NCBI GenBank assembly: GCA_035574195.1
Contig: DATLZE010000082.1
Location: 1-61,606 of the forward strand
DNA: 61,606 nt
Source of the DNA: SG8-41 sp035574195
GTDB lineage: Bacteria > Pseudomonadota > Gammaproteobacteria > Burkholderiales > SG8-41
Direction of reading: 5' to 3'
The notes under the pieces were generated by a model. That model was not told the origin of the DNA, made no database searches, and worked only from the letters and a program-made list of their open reading frames with translations. Shown one piece after another: positions 50,243 to 57,993 of the stretch. Both the position numbers and the translations under genes were made by a program. Numbering within the stretch: the stretch's first letter is position 1; the number at the start of each line of letters is the position of its first letter.

Positions 50243-50263
50243 TGTGGATAACTTTGTGGGTAA
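50243..50263 (+). promoter_or_regulatory. Pair of DnaA-box-like sites
   Basis: TGTGGATAA (50243-50251) matches the DnaA box consensus (reverse of TTATCCACA) perfectly; TGTGGGTAA (50255-50263), 12 bases on in the same direction, has one mismatch. A small inverted repeat CACAGA/TCTGTG overlaps the first. It lies in the 147-base gap between 49447-50181 (minus) and 50329-52344 (minus). No replication genes are nearby, so an origin is unlikely; a DnaA-titration or regulatory site is possible. Confidence 0.5.
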
Positions 50264-50328
50264 CCGCGAGGCGCCGGCGCGCAGCCCGCGCAACCGCGCG
50301 GCCGGCGCCTGGCCCGCCCAAAATTTCA

Positions 50329-52344
50329 TCAACGTTTCAGGATGCGGAGCAGGTTGTAGTAATCGTCGGTCCAGAGGCGGAAATCGGGCCGCGGCGCAAG
50401 CGGCTGGGCGGCCGAGCGCACCGGCTCCGCGGCGAGCAGCCGCTGGTTGCGAGTGACGATGATCTGGTCGGTGCCCGAAATCCAGTAGTCCGGCCCGGTG
50501 CTGCTCTCCGGCGAATCCGACACCAGCGCCGCGCTCATGCCGAACTCGGCGGCAAGCCGCGCCACCACCGGCGCGATGTCCACGAAGCGGTTGGTCGCCT
50601 GGAACACGATCGCGCCGTCGGGCTTGAGGTGGCGCACGTAGGTCGCCATCGCCTCGCGCGTGATGAGATGCATCGGGATCGAGTCGCCCGAGAAGGCATC
50701 GATCGCGAGCAGATCGTAGCCCTGGTCGGGCTCGCGCTCGAGGGACAGCCGCCCGTCGCCGAGCACGACATCCACCTGGGCGGGGCTGTCGCGCAGGAAG
50801 GTGAATTCGGTGACCGCGACCGCAGCCACCTGGGGATCGATTTCATAGAAGCGGAAGTGATCGCCGCGCCGGGCGTAGGCCGCGATCGCGCCCGCCCCCA
50901 GCCCGATCACGCCCACCCGCCGCGGCCCCTGCGGCAGGCTCGCGAACACCCGCCCGTAGCCGCTGGTGGGCCCGAAGTAGCTGCTCGGGCGGTTGCGGTA
51001 GGCGGCATCGAGCAGCTGCCCGCCGTGATTGATCGCCCCGTGATACATCACGCGGAAGGGCACCGGATCGAGATAGTCGCGCGTGCGCACCACGCCGTAG
51101 AAGTTGCGCATGATCACCCGCGTGCCGGAGAGGTACTCGGTTATGCTCGTGACGGTGAACGTGGCGGTCGCCGCCACCACCGCGAGCGCTCCGGCGCCGG
51201 CCCACCACGGTCCGCCGAGCACGCGGTGATAGAGCAGCGCCGCGCACGCGACGAGCGCGATGCCGAGCTCGTAGTAGCCGTTGAGCAGGATGGGGGCGCC
51301 GATGCCGACCGCGAGCGCTCCCAGCGCGCCGCCGAGCGAGACCATGAGATAGAACGTCGTCAGGTGGCGCGGCCTGGGCTTGAGCAGCACGAGCTCGCCG
51401 TGGCAGAACATGCAGCAGGCGAACAGCCCTGCGGCGTAGAGCGGGGTGGCCGTCCACAGGTCGAGCGAGTCGCCGTACCAGGCCATCGCCGGAAGCAGCA
51501 GCGCCACCGCAGCGAGGATCGGCCCGCGCCGGTACCAGCGCGGGTGATCGAAGCACAGGATGAAGGTGATGAGATAGATCGAGAGCGGCACCACCCACAG
51601 GAACGGGACCGAGGCGATGTTCTGGGTGAGGTGGTTGGTGATCGCGAGCAGCAGGCACGAGCCCATCGCCGAGAGCGCGACCCACAGCAGACGCTCGCCG
51701 ATCGCGGGCGCGGGCTCGTCGGCCTCGGCTGCGGCAGGCACGGCCGCAGCGGGTGCCGCGCCGCGGGTGCTCGCGAGCGCGGTCGCCGCGCACAGCAGCG
51801 CGAACACGAGGTAGGCGGCCGACCATGACCATGACTGCAGAGCGAGCGGCAGGAACGGCTCGATCAGCACCGGGTAGGAAAGCAACGCGAGCAGCGAGGC
51901 GAAGTTCGACAGCGCGAACAGGCGGTAGGGGACGGCATGCCGGAAGCTCAGCCAGAACCAGGCCTGCACCAAGGGGCTGGTGGTGGAAAGCATGAAATAC
52001 GGCAGCCCGACGGTGGCGGCGAGCAACCCCAGGATGAGCAGCGTCGGGCTGCCCTCCTGCGCGCCGCCGGGCTTCCACTGCGGGTCCGGGATGATCGGTA
52101 GCACGGCGAGGCTCGCCGCGAGCGCTGCGAGGTGCAGCCACGCCTGCCGGCGCGGTGCGAGATAGCGCGTCGTGAGATCGGCGTAGGCGTAGCCTGCGAG
52201 CAGCACCGACTGGAAGAACACGAGGCAGGTGGCCCATACCGCAGCCGCACCCCCGAACCACGGCAGGATCTGTTTGGCGATGATGGGCTGGACGAGGAAC
52301 AGCAGAAAGGCGCTGAGGAAGATGGTCGCGGCGTGGAGGAGCAT
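50329..52344 (-). CDS. Polytopic membrane protein fused to a spermidine-synthase-like domain
   Basis: A 671-residue fusion protein. The N-terminal two-thirds (to about residue 420) have ten or more hydrophobic segments, e.g. IFLSAFLLFLVQPIIAKQ and LLWVALSAMGSCLLLAITNH. The C-terminal third is a Rossmann methyltransferase-like domain of the spermidine synthase family: VGVIGLGAGAIAAYARRGDHF, FYEIDPQVAAVA, VVLGDGRL and LLAIDAFSGDSIPMHL. The start at 52344 follows directly into the first segment; the longer frame to 52431 adds unlikely residues. Such 'fused MFS/spermidine synthase' proteins are common in proteobacteria; transferred substrate and direction are unknown. Confidence 0.82.
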   Translation of the reverse strand: MLLHAATIFLSAFLLFLVQPIIAKQILPWFGGAAAVWATCLVFFQSVLLAGYAYADLTTRYLAPRRQAWLHLAALAASLAVLPIIPDPQWKPGGAQEGSPTLLILGLLAATVGLPYFMLSTTSPLVQAWFWLSFRHAVPYRLFALSNFASLLALLSYPVLIEPFLPLALQSWSWSAAYLVFALLCAATALASTRGAAPAAAVPAAAEADEPAPAIGERLLWVALSAMGSCLLLAITNHLTQNIASVPFLWVVPLSIYLITFILCFDHPRWYRRGPILAAVALLLPAMAWYGDSLDLWTATPLYAAGLFACCMFCHGELVLLKPRPRHLTTFYLMVSLGGALGALAVGIGAPILLNGYYELGIALVACAALLYHRVLGGPWWAGAGALAVVAATATFTVTSITEYLSGTRVIMRNFYGVVRTRDYLDPVPFRVMYHGAINHGGQLLDAAYRNRPSSYFGPTSGYGRVFASLPQGPRRVGVIGLGAGAIAAYARRGDHFRFYEIDPQVAAVAVTEFTFLRDSPAQVDVVLGDGRLSLEREPDQGYDLLAIDAFSGDSIPMHLITREAMATYVRHLKPDGAIVFQATNRFVDIAPVVARLAAEFGMSAALVSDSPESSTGPDYWISGTDQIIVTRNQRLLAAEPVRSAAQPLAPRPDFRLWTDDYYNLLRILKR

Positions 52345-52781
52345 CGGATCGGAGCGAGGAAAATGGCAGACGATGAAAGACCGCCAATCTAGCAGCTTAT
52401 GCGCAGCGTTCAAAGAAAATTCGGCGAGCACCGCCCCGCTTCTTCATCGCCCCGCGCCCGCGGCGCGGCGTACAGCGCGCCCCGCGAATATCCGCCGCTG
52501 CAGCACGGCGGTCAGGAAACCGAAAGGCGGCAGGCGGCGTGGCGTATTTCACGCGCGCAAGGTGCAAGCGCGCCCCATGACGCGCCCTGCTGTCGAGCGG
52601 CGCTGCGCAGCTGTCCGCCGCCCGACATCCCTGCAACCCGGCCGGCGCCGGCCGAGCCTCATGGCACGCAGCGGAATCTTTCAAATTCAATCAGTTATGC
52701 GAAGCGCCCTGTCCCGCCCGTCCTTGGCACGGAAGCTGCAGAAACACTCGCAGGAAGAGGACTGCTTTCGTGGAGGCCGCC
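52345..52781. other. Intergenic region, no gene seen
   Basis: These 437 bases separate divergently oriented genes. Frames crossing it are Arg- and Pro-rich without recognisable structure. I see no promoter with both hexamers and no terminator. Confidence 0.4.
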
Positions 52782-53009
52782 ATGGTGATTTACCTCGACG
52801 ACTACCGCAAGGCCAAGGCGAAGAAACCCGCCGGCGCCCGCTACAACGAAGCGCCCCCGTGCGCGAACTGCAATCTCGTGGCGAGCGCGTTCGCGCTGTC
52901 CCGCCACCAGAACGAGCGAGAATGGAGCCTGCAACTGCCCGCTGACCTCGCCAGCCTCGACGCGACGGGCTTTCTCAACCGCGTCCACGCGCTGGCGAGC
53001 CAGATCTGA
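52782..53009 (+). CDS. Small CxxC protein of unknown function
   Basis: A 75-residue protein starting MVIYLDDYRKAKAKKP, with CANC near residue 27 and a C-terminal helical half. The ATG at 52782 has GGAGG seven bases upstream; a GTG four codons earlier is less likely. The two Cys may bind a metal or form a redox pair. I do not recognise a family. It is followed by a strong terminator at 53142-53176, supporting a real short transcript. Confidence 0.55.
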   Translation: MVIYLDDYRKAKAKKPAGARYNEAPPCANCNLVASAFALSRHQNEREWSLQLPADLASLDATGFLNRVHALASQI

Positions 53010-53141
53010 CGAGCGTCGTGAAAATGCCCGACTGCGCTCGGCCGCTCGCCCTTTCCCTCTTCTGCCGAGTGGGCAGGCATACCGGCGGAAAATGGCTCGC
53101 CAGCCATTTATCCGAGACTCGATAGGCGAACTCCCCGGGAG

Positions 53142-53176
53142 GCGGGCCGCGCCCTTGTGGCGGCCCGCTTTTTTTT
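53142..53176 (+). terminator. Rho-independent terminator of the small CxxC gene
   Basis: GCGGGCCGC (53142-53150) and GCGGCCCGC (53160-53168) form a 9-bp GC stem with a 9-base loop, followed by eight T residues (53169-53176). The oriented U-tract marks it as terminating plus-strand transcription. The next gene ends four bases away on the opposite strand. Confidence 0.88.
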
Positions 53177-53179
53177 CGC

Positions 53180-55315
53180 TCATCCCGCGAGCGCCGCGAC
53201 CACTTTTTCGCGGGTGAACGGCATGTCGCGCAGCCTCACGCCGAGCGCGTTGTGGATCGCGTTGGCGATCGCGGCGGCGGTGGGTCCCTGGGCACCCTCG
53301 CCCGCGCCGAGCGGCGGCTCCTCCGGCCGGTCGATCACCGTCACCTCCACCTCCGGCGCCTCGGGAAACGCGAGGATGGGGTAATCGTCCCAGCTGCGCG
53401 TGAGGATGCGGGTGCGGTCGTAGCGTACCGCTTCCTTGAGCGTCCAGCTCACGGTCTGGATGATGCCGCCCTCGGTCTGGTTCTTGAGGCCGTCGGGATT
53501 GACCGCCATGCCCGCGTCAATCGCAGCCCAGGCGCGCCTGACCGTGATCTCGTTGCCGGCCTCCACCTCGACGATCACCGCCACATAGCAGGCGAGGTTC
53601 TTGTAGCGCGCAAAGCCGATGCCCCGCCCGCGCACGCCGTCGCCCTTCTCGCCCGCGCGCCAGCCGGCCTGGCGGGCGACCGTCTCGATCACTGCGCGCG
53701 CGCGGGGATCGCGCAAGTGACGCAGCCGGAATTCGACCGGGTCGGCGCCGGCGGCATGCGCGAGCTCGTCCATGAACGACTCGATCGCGAACACGTTGGC
53801 GTTGCCCCCGAGCGAGCGCAGCGCGGAGACGCGCAGCGGCGTGCGCTTCACCAGATGGTTGGTAACGCGCTGATTGGGAAACTCGTAGAGCGGGATCGCG
53901 TTGCGGTGGCTGCCGCCGCCGGGCAGCGGCGGATTGCCCGTCGCCTGCGGCGTGAAGGGCCGCTCGAGATGGCGCGCCGCGAGCGTGCCGGCCACCCCTC
54001 CGCCCCGGCCCGAGGGCCGCGTGCTGTGCCCGTTGCTCCAGAGATCGTGAGTCCAGGCGACGATATTGCCCTGCGCGTCGAGCGCGCCCGACATCCGCAC
54101 CACCATGGCCGGGCCGTACGGCTCCCACATGAACTCGTCCTCGCGCATCCACTGCACCCGGACCGGCCGGCCGGCAACCGCGCGCGCAAGCAGCGCCGCA
54201 TCGAGCGCGACGTCATCGGCCCCGTTGTGGCCGTAGCAGCCCGCGCCCTCCGCGTGGATCACGGCGACGCGTTCCTCCTCCACTCCCAGCACGTGGGCGA
54301 GATCGCGCCGCAGCGGAAAGACGCCCTGGCTGTGGGTCCACACGGTGTAGCGCCCCGCCTCGAAGATCGCGACGGCGCAGGAGGGCGCGAGCGAGGCGTG
54401 CGCGATATAGGGGCGCGTGTATTCGGCCTCGAGCCGCTTCGCGGCCGGGGCCGCCGCCGGATCGCCCTTCCGGCTGATCACCTCGTCCTCGGTCTGCTCT
54501 CCGAGCAGGAAACGCGGATCGGTGGTGGCGGGAAGCGTTTCGGATTCCTCCCAGCGGGCGATGCGGCGCGCGCGGGCGAGCGCCCGCACCGCCTGCTCCT
54601 CGCGCTCGGCGACCACGCCCACGAAGCTGCCGTCGCGCACCACCGCGACCACCCCCGGCAGCGCCCGCAGCTCGGGCTCGTCGAGCCCCGCGAGACGCGC
54701 TCCGTAGCTCGGCGGCCGCAGGACGCGCCCGTGCAGCATGCCCGGCAGCTCGAGATCCTGCACGTAGCTCGGCGCGCCGGTCACCTTGGCCGGGATGTCG
54801 CGGCGCGGGACCGCGGTGCCGACGAGGCTGCGCTGCGAGGGGGGCTTCGGAGCGGCGTCCGCGCTCGCCTCGCGCGCGAGCAGGCTCTCGTCGGCGAGCT
54901 CCCAGTAGGTGACCGAAGCGCCGCCGCGCGCGGTAATGACGCCGTCGGCGACGGAGAGCTGCTCGAGCGAGACGCCGAGCTTCGCCGCCGCGCGCGCGAG
55001 CAGCAGCTCGCGCGCTTCCGCCGCCGCGTGGCGCAGCGCGACGCCGCCCTCCTGGATCGAGCGGCTGCCCGAGGTCACGCCCTCGTCCGGGCTGTAGGAC
55101 GTATCGGTCGGCGCGAGCCGCACGCGCTCGAGCGCGACGTCGAGCTCCTCGGCGACAATTTGCGCGAGCGCGGTGAGGATCCCCTGTCCGATCTCGACCT
55201 TTCCTGGAAACGCAGTCACCGTGCCGTCGCGATTGATCCTGAGCCAGCGGTCGAGCCGGCGGTTGGTGTCGAGGCTGCCCGGAAGCCTGCGCGCAGCGCT
55301 CTGCCTGTCGGTCAT
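53180..55315 (-). CDS. Molybdopterin-binding large subunit, xanthine dehydrogenase family, no leader (pair C)
   Basis: A 711-residue molybdenum hydroxylase subunit clearly related to pair A: RRLPGSLDTNRRLDRWLRIN, GQGILTALAQIVAEELDV, AEGAGCYGHNGADDVALDAA and GAGEGAQGP with the presumed catalytic Glu near residue 673. Unlike pair A it starts directly with MTDRQSAARRLPG and has no Tat leader, so it may stay in the cytosol or be carried by another subunit. It overlaps the small subunit gene by four bases (ATGA). It is convergent with the small CxxC gene. The substrate may be similar to that of pair A. Confidence 0.9.
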   Translation of the reverse strand: MTDRQSAARRLPGSLDTNRRLDRWLRINRDGTVTAFPGKVEIGQGILTALAQIVAEELDVALERVRLAPTDTSYSPDEGVTSGSRSIQEGGVALRHAAAEARELLLARAAAKLGVSLEQLSVADGVITARGGASVTYWELADESLLAREASADAAPKPPSQRSLVGTAVPRRDIPAKVTGAPSYVQDLELPGMLHGRVLRPPSYGARLAGLDEPELRALPGVVAVVRDGSFVGVVAEREEQAVRALARARRIARWEESETLPATTDPRFLLGEQTEDEVISRKGDPAAAPAAKRLEAEYTRPYIAHASLAPSCAVAIFEAGRYTVWTHSQGVFPLRRDLAHVLGVEEERVAVIHAEGAGCYGHNGADDVALDAALLARAVAGRPVRVQWMREDEFMWEPYGPAMVVRMSGALDAQGNIVAWTHDLWSNGHSTRPSGRGGGVAGTLAARHLERPFTPQATGNPPLPGGGSHRNAIPLYEFPNQRVTNHLVKRTPLRVSALRSLGGNANVFAIESFMDELAHAAGADPVEFRLRHLRDPRARAVIETVARQAGWRAGEKGDGVRGRGIGFARYKNLACYVAVIVEVEAGNEITVRRAWAAIDAGMAVNPDGLKNQTEGGIIQTVSWTLKEAVRYDRTRILTRSWDDYPILAFPEAPEVEVTVIDRPEEPPLGAGEGAQGPTAAAIANAIHNALGVRLRDMPFTREKVVAALAG

Positions 55316-55782
55316 GTTCCTTTCCTCATTTCCCCGGCCGCGCGGCGGATCGCGCGCAGAATCCGGTGGTGGGTCCCGCAGCGGCAGAGGTTGCCCTTCA
55401 ACGCCGCGCGAATCTCCTCCTCCGTCGGATCGGGGTTCGAGCCGAGCAGCGCAGCAGCGGACATGATGATGCCGGAGACGCAGTAGCCGCACTGCGCCGC
55501 CTGTTCGGCGATGAAGGCCTGCTGCAGCGGATGGAGTTTCCCGTCCGCGGCGAGCCCCTCGATGGTGGTGATGCGCTTGCCCGCCGCGGCCGAAAGCGGC
55601 AGATCGCAGGAGGGCACCGCCCTGCCGTCCACGATCACGGTGCACGCGCCGCACTGGCCGAGCCCGCAGCCGAAACGCGCGCCCTTGAGCTTGAGATCGT
55701 TTCTCAGCACGTAGAGCAACGGCGTCTCGGGTTCCGCCGCCACTTCGTGCTTCCTGCCGTTCACTTCGAGCGTGATACCCAT
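55312..55782 (-). CDS. (2Fe-2S)-binding small subunit of molybdenum hydroxylase (pair C)
   Basis: A 156-residue iron-sulfur subunit. First cluster: CGLGQCGAC with the following SC; second: QCGYC and NLCRCG. I chose ATG 55782 (MGITLEVNGRKHEV), which matches the usual start of its relatives; a longer frame from 55812 adds ten residues. It precedes and overlaps the large subunit gene. There is no FAD subunit. Dihaem and cytochrome c' genes about 2-3 kb away on the other strand are possible electron acceptors but this is only proximity. Confidence 0.9.
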   Translation of the reverse strand: MGITLEVNGRKHEVAAEPETPLLYVLRNDLKLKGARFGCGLGQCGACTVIVDGRAVPSCDLPLSAAAGKRITTIEGLAADGKLHPLQQAFIAEQAAQCGYCVSGIIMSAAALLGSNPDPTEEEIRAALKGNLCRCGTHHRILRAIRRAAGEMRKGT

Positions 55783-55928
55783 GTGTTCCAGTCCGCGCTT
55801 GCCGCCAGCCATACTTCCGGGATCGGCCAGCTTGTCAAGAAAAACAGTGGTTTATTGGCCACCCGGGCGCTGGATGCGAGCAGATGTGCGCCTGCGCCGC
55901 AGGGCTCGTTTTTTGAAATATTTGGGTC

Positions 55929-55934
55929 TATACT
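55929..55934 (+). promoter_or_regulatory. -10 box TATACT before the DUF465 gene
   Basis: TATACT lies 50 bases upstream of the DUF465 start, within an AT-rich stretch (positions about 55910-55935) that stands out from the GC-rich surroundings. No good -35 hexamer at 16-18 bases is seen. Confidence 0.4.
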
Positions 55935-55984
55935 GGGAAAGCGTTCTGCATTGTCAGTCGCTGGTGTGCAGGAGGAAGCCGCCC

Positions 55985-56194
55985 ATGGTACAAGCCACCG
56001 ACATCGAGGCCTTGAAGCAACGCATCCACCAGTTGCAGATAGAGCACCGAGACCTCGATGACGTCATCTCCCGCCTCTCGCAAAGCCCCGCCCAAGACCA
56101 GCTCCAGTTACAGCGCCTCAAGAAACGCAAACTCTACCTCAAAGACCAGATCGCGATGCTCGAGCGCCAGCTCGAGCCCGATATACCGGCCTGA
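55985..56194 (+). CDS. DUF465 (YdcH-like) small coiled-coil protein
   Basis: A 69-residue protein that is almost entirely helical and charged: EALKQRIHQLQIEHRDLDDV, then LQRLKKRKLYLKDQIAMLER. The HxxL...D and L(K)KRKLxLKDxI pattern matches DUF465. The ATG at 55985 is chosen because AGGAGGA lies nine bases upstream. It may dimerise as a coiled coil. Function is unknown. Confidence 0.82.
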   Translation: MVQATDIEALKQRIHQLQIEHRDLDDVISRLSQSPAQDQLQLQRLKKRKLYLKDQIAMLERQLEPDIPA

Positions 56195-56299
56195 ACGCGC
56201 TGCACGTGTCGAGTCTCGAGTGCGGGGTTCCGGGCGCCACGTTGCAGATCGCCCGGGGTCCTGAACGCCGAACTCCGAGCACCGGATCCTGAACCACCG

Positions 56300-56818
56300 T
56301 CAGTGCCGCGAGCGCAGCGCGACCACCGCCAGCCCGATCGCGAGCGCTCCGAGCAACACGAACCACACCAGAGACCAGCCGGCGATCGAAAGGCCCAGGA
56401 ACGTCCAGCCGACCTCCGCGCACTCGCCAGTGCCCGCGAGGATCTTGCCGAGCGCCTGCGACAGCGGAAACTTCCGCAGCAGGTATTCTAACCCAGGCCC
56501 GCACTCGGGCACCCGGTGCGGCGGCAGGTGCTGGAGCCAGACCTGCCGGGCGGCAATCGCCGCCCCGGCGGCCGCAACGAGCATCGCCAGCGCGCCGTAG
56601 AGCGCGGCGCCCAAGCGCGCCGGGCCGTGGAGCGCCGCCGCGAGGAACACCGCGCCGAGGGCGATGAACGCGCCGCGCTGCAGGATGCAGAGCGGGCACG
56701 GGATCTGCCCCTCGAAGTATTCGAGGTAATACGCGAATCCGATCAGCCCCGTGCACGCCGCGAAGCCGAGCGCGTAGCCGAGTCGCAGCCTCAGAGGTAG
56801 GCGATCATCCGTCCGCAT
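56300..56818 (-). CDS. dsbB: Disulfide bond formation protein B (DsbB)
   Basis: A 172-residue membrane protein with four membrane segments. The first periplasmic Cys pair is C41-C44 (PCPLCILQRG), the second C106 and C133 (PECGPG, GTGECAE), as in DsbB, which reoxidises DsbA and passes electrons to ubiquinone. Length and layout are normal. The ATG at 56818 is not preceded by a Shine-Dalgarno sequence; the TAAACT eleven bases upstream suggests a very short leader. Convergent with the DUF465 gene. The periplasmic enzymes in the window with many Cys would depend on such a system. Confidence 0.92.
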   Translation of the reverse strand: MRTDDRLPLRLRLGYALGFAACTGLIGFAYYLEYFEGQIPCPLCILQRGAFIALGAVFLAAALHGPARLGAALYGALAMLVAAAGAAIAARQVWLQHLPPHRVPECGPGLEYLLRKFPLSQALGKILAGTGECAEVGWTFLGLSIAGWSLVWFVLLGALAIGLAVVALRSRH

Positions 56819-56870
56819 TGGGAACGGGGAGTTTACCCGATCTCCGTTGTGCCCCGCGACCGCGACGCCG

Positions 56871-56876
56871 TACACT
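56871..56876 (+). promoter_or_regulatory. -10 box TACACT of a probable leaderless mRNA
   Basis: TACACT is followed by six bases and the ATG of arfB at 56883. TTGTGC lies 18 bases upstream as a possible -35. No ribosome binding site is present. Similar spacing to 657, 8256, 12938 and 50189. Confidence 0.5.
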
Positions 56877-56882
56877 GCCGGC

Positions 56883-57302
56883 ATGATCCGGATCGCGCCC
56901 GGCCTCTTTCTCGACGAGCGCGAGGTGACGTTCTCCTTCATCCGCGCCTCGGGCCCCGGCGGGCAGCACGTCAACAAGGCCTGCACTGCGGTGCAGCTCA
57001 AATTCGACATCGCCCGTTCGCGCTCGCTGCCGGAGCCGGTGCGCCAGCGCCTGCTCGCGCTCGCGGGGCGCCGCGCGAGCGGCGCGGGCGTGCTGACACT
57101 GACCGCGCAGCGCCACCGCAGCCAGGAATCGAACCGCAGGGACGCGCTCGGGCGCTTGGCGGCTCTCATCCGGGAGGCGGCGCGCCCGGTGCGCAGGCGA
57201 ATAGCGACGCAACCCACGCCCGCCGCGCGCGAGCGGCGGCTGCAGGCCAAACGGCGGCGCGGCGAAATCAAGCGCCTGCGCGGCCGCCCCGATTTCGCAT
57301 GA
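56883..57302 (+). CDS. arfB: Alternative ribosome-rescue factor ArfB (YaeJ)
   Basis: A 139-residue protein with the catalytic GGQ at residues 26-28 (RASGPGGQHVNK) and a basic C-terminal tail (ERRLQAKRRRGEIKRLRGRP) that inserts into the mRNA channel of stalled ribosomes. It hydrolyses peptidyl-tRNA to free non-stop complexes. It is shorter than release factors and lacks their codon-recognition domain. The ATG at 56883 is preferred over an upstream GTG since family members start MI.I.. and a -10 box sits six bases upstream. Confidence 0.92.
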   Translation: MIRIAPGLFLDEREVTFSFIRASGPGGQHVNKACTAVQLKFDIARSRSLPEPVRQRLLALAGRRASGAGVLTLTAQRHRSQESNRRDALGRLAALIREAARPVRRRIATQPTPAARERRLQAKRRRGEIKRLRGRPDFA

Positions 57303-57320
57303 CGAAAGGCGAGCGCCAGG

Positions 57321-57350
57321 TTGACGGCCACTGCCAGCGGCCACTATACT
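57321..57350 (+). promoter_or_regulatory. Sigma-70-like promoter for the cytochrome c' gene
   Basis: TTGACG (57321-57326) and TATACT (57345-57350) are 18 bases apart; both differ from consensus at one position. The cytochrome c' start follows about 120 bases downstream, giving a leader of roughly 110 bases. It is the best -35/-10 pair I found in the window. Confidence 0.6.
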
Positions 57351-57470
57351 CGCGCGCCGGATGGTTGCCCTGGAATAAACGGGCAGCAGGGTCTGTTTGT
57401 CAGCGGGCGGGAATGTGTCGCACCCCGAGTGCGCCCAGCACCCCCGACCGATCTCGATCACACGGGAGAC

Positions 57471-57917
57471 ATGATCAAGCGATTCGGCATGTCCCTCGCA
57501 GCAGTCGCCGCTGGAGCGGTGCTCGCACACCTGGCGCACGCTCAGCAGAAACCCGAAATCCTGGTCAAGCAGCGCCAGTCGGCGTTGACCCTGATCGGAA
57601 AATACTGGGGTCCGCTGAACGGCATGGCACAGGGCAAGATTCCCTACAACCCGGAGATCGTGGCCCGCAACGCGCGCTTTCTCGACGCGCTGAGCCAGAT
57701 GCCGTGGGACGGCTTCGACCCCAGCACCAGGGACGAGAAGAGCCGCGCGCTGCCCGCGATCTACGAGAATCCCGCGAAATTCAAGGAGGCCCAGGACCGG
57801 CTGCGCGGCGCGATCGCCAAGCTCGTCGCGGCGACGGACGAGGGCGCGTTCAAGGCGGCGGCGGGCGAGGTCGGCAAGGCCTGCGGTGGCTGTCACGATT
57901 CGTTCCGCGCCAAGTAG
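57471..57917 (+). CDS. Cytochrome c' (class II)
   Basis: A 148-residue periplasmic protein with a signal peptide (MIKRFGMSLAAVAAGAVLAH, cleavage near AHAQ) and a C-terminal haem site, C138-G-G-C141-H142, as in class II cytochromes c with a four-helix bundle. The ATG at 57471 has GGGAG upstream. Cytochrome c' binds NO or CO and is common in denitrifiers and methylotrophs. It is followed by a terminator and then the dihaem cytochrome gene. Preceded by a good sigma-70 promoter. Confidence 0.9.
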   Translation: MIKRFGMSLAAVAAGAVLAHLAHAQQKPEILVKQRQSALTLIGKYWGPLNGMAQGKIPYNPEIVARNARFLDALSQMPWDGFDPSTRDEKSRALPAIYENPAKFKEAQDRLRGAIAKLVAATDEGAFKAAAGEVGKACGGCHDSFRAK

Positions 57918-57938
57918 CCCGCGCCTGCCGCCTTGCCA

Positions 57939-57959
57939 CCCCGCCGCGGCGGGGTTTTT
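57939..57959 (+). terminator. Rho-independent terminator after cytochrome c'
   Basis: CCCCGC (57939-57944) and GCGGGG (57949-57954) pair around a four-base loop (CGCG), followed by five T residues (57955-57959). It lies 21 bases after the cytochrome c' stop and 35 before the dihaem cytochrome gene. Confidence 0.75.
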
Positions 57960-57993
57960 GTTGCCCGCAAAGTGCTGCAAGGGAAAACGCTCG

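Noticed and set aside
50243..50263. Chromosome or plasmid replication origin
   Set aside because: Only two boxes, no AT-rich unwinding region and no replication or partition genes around.
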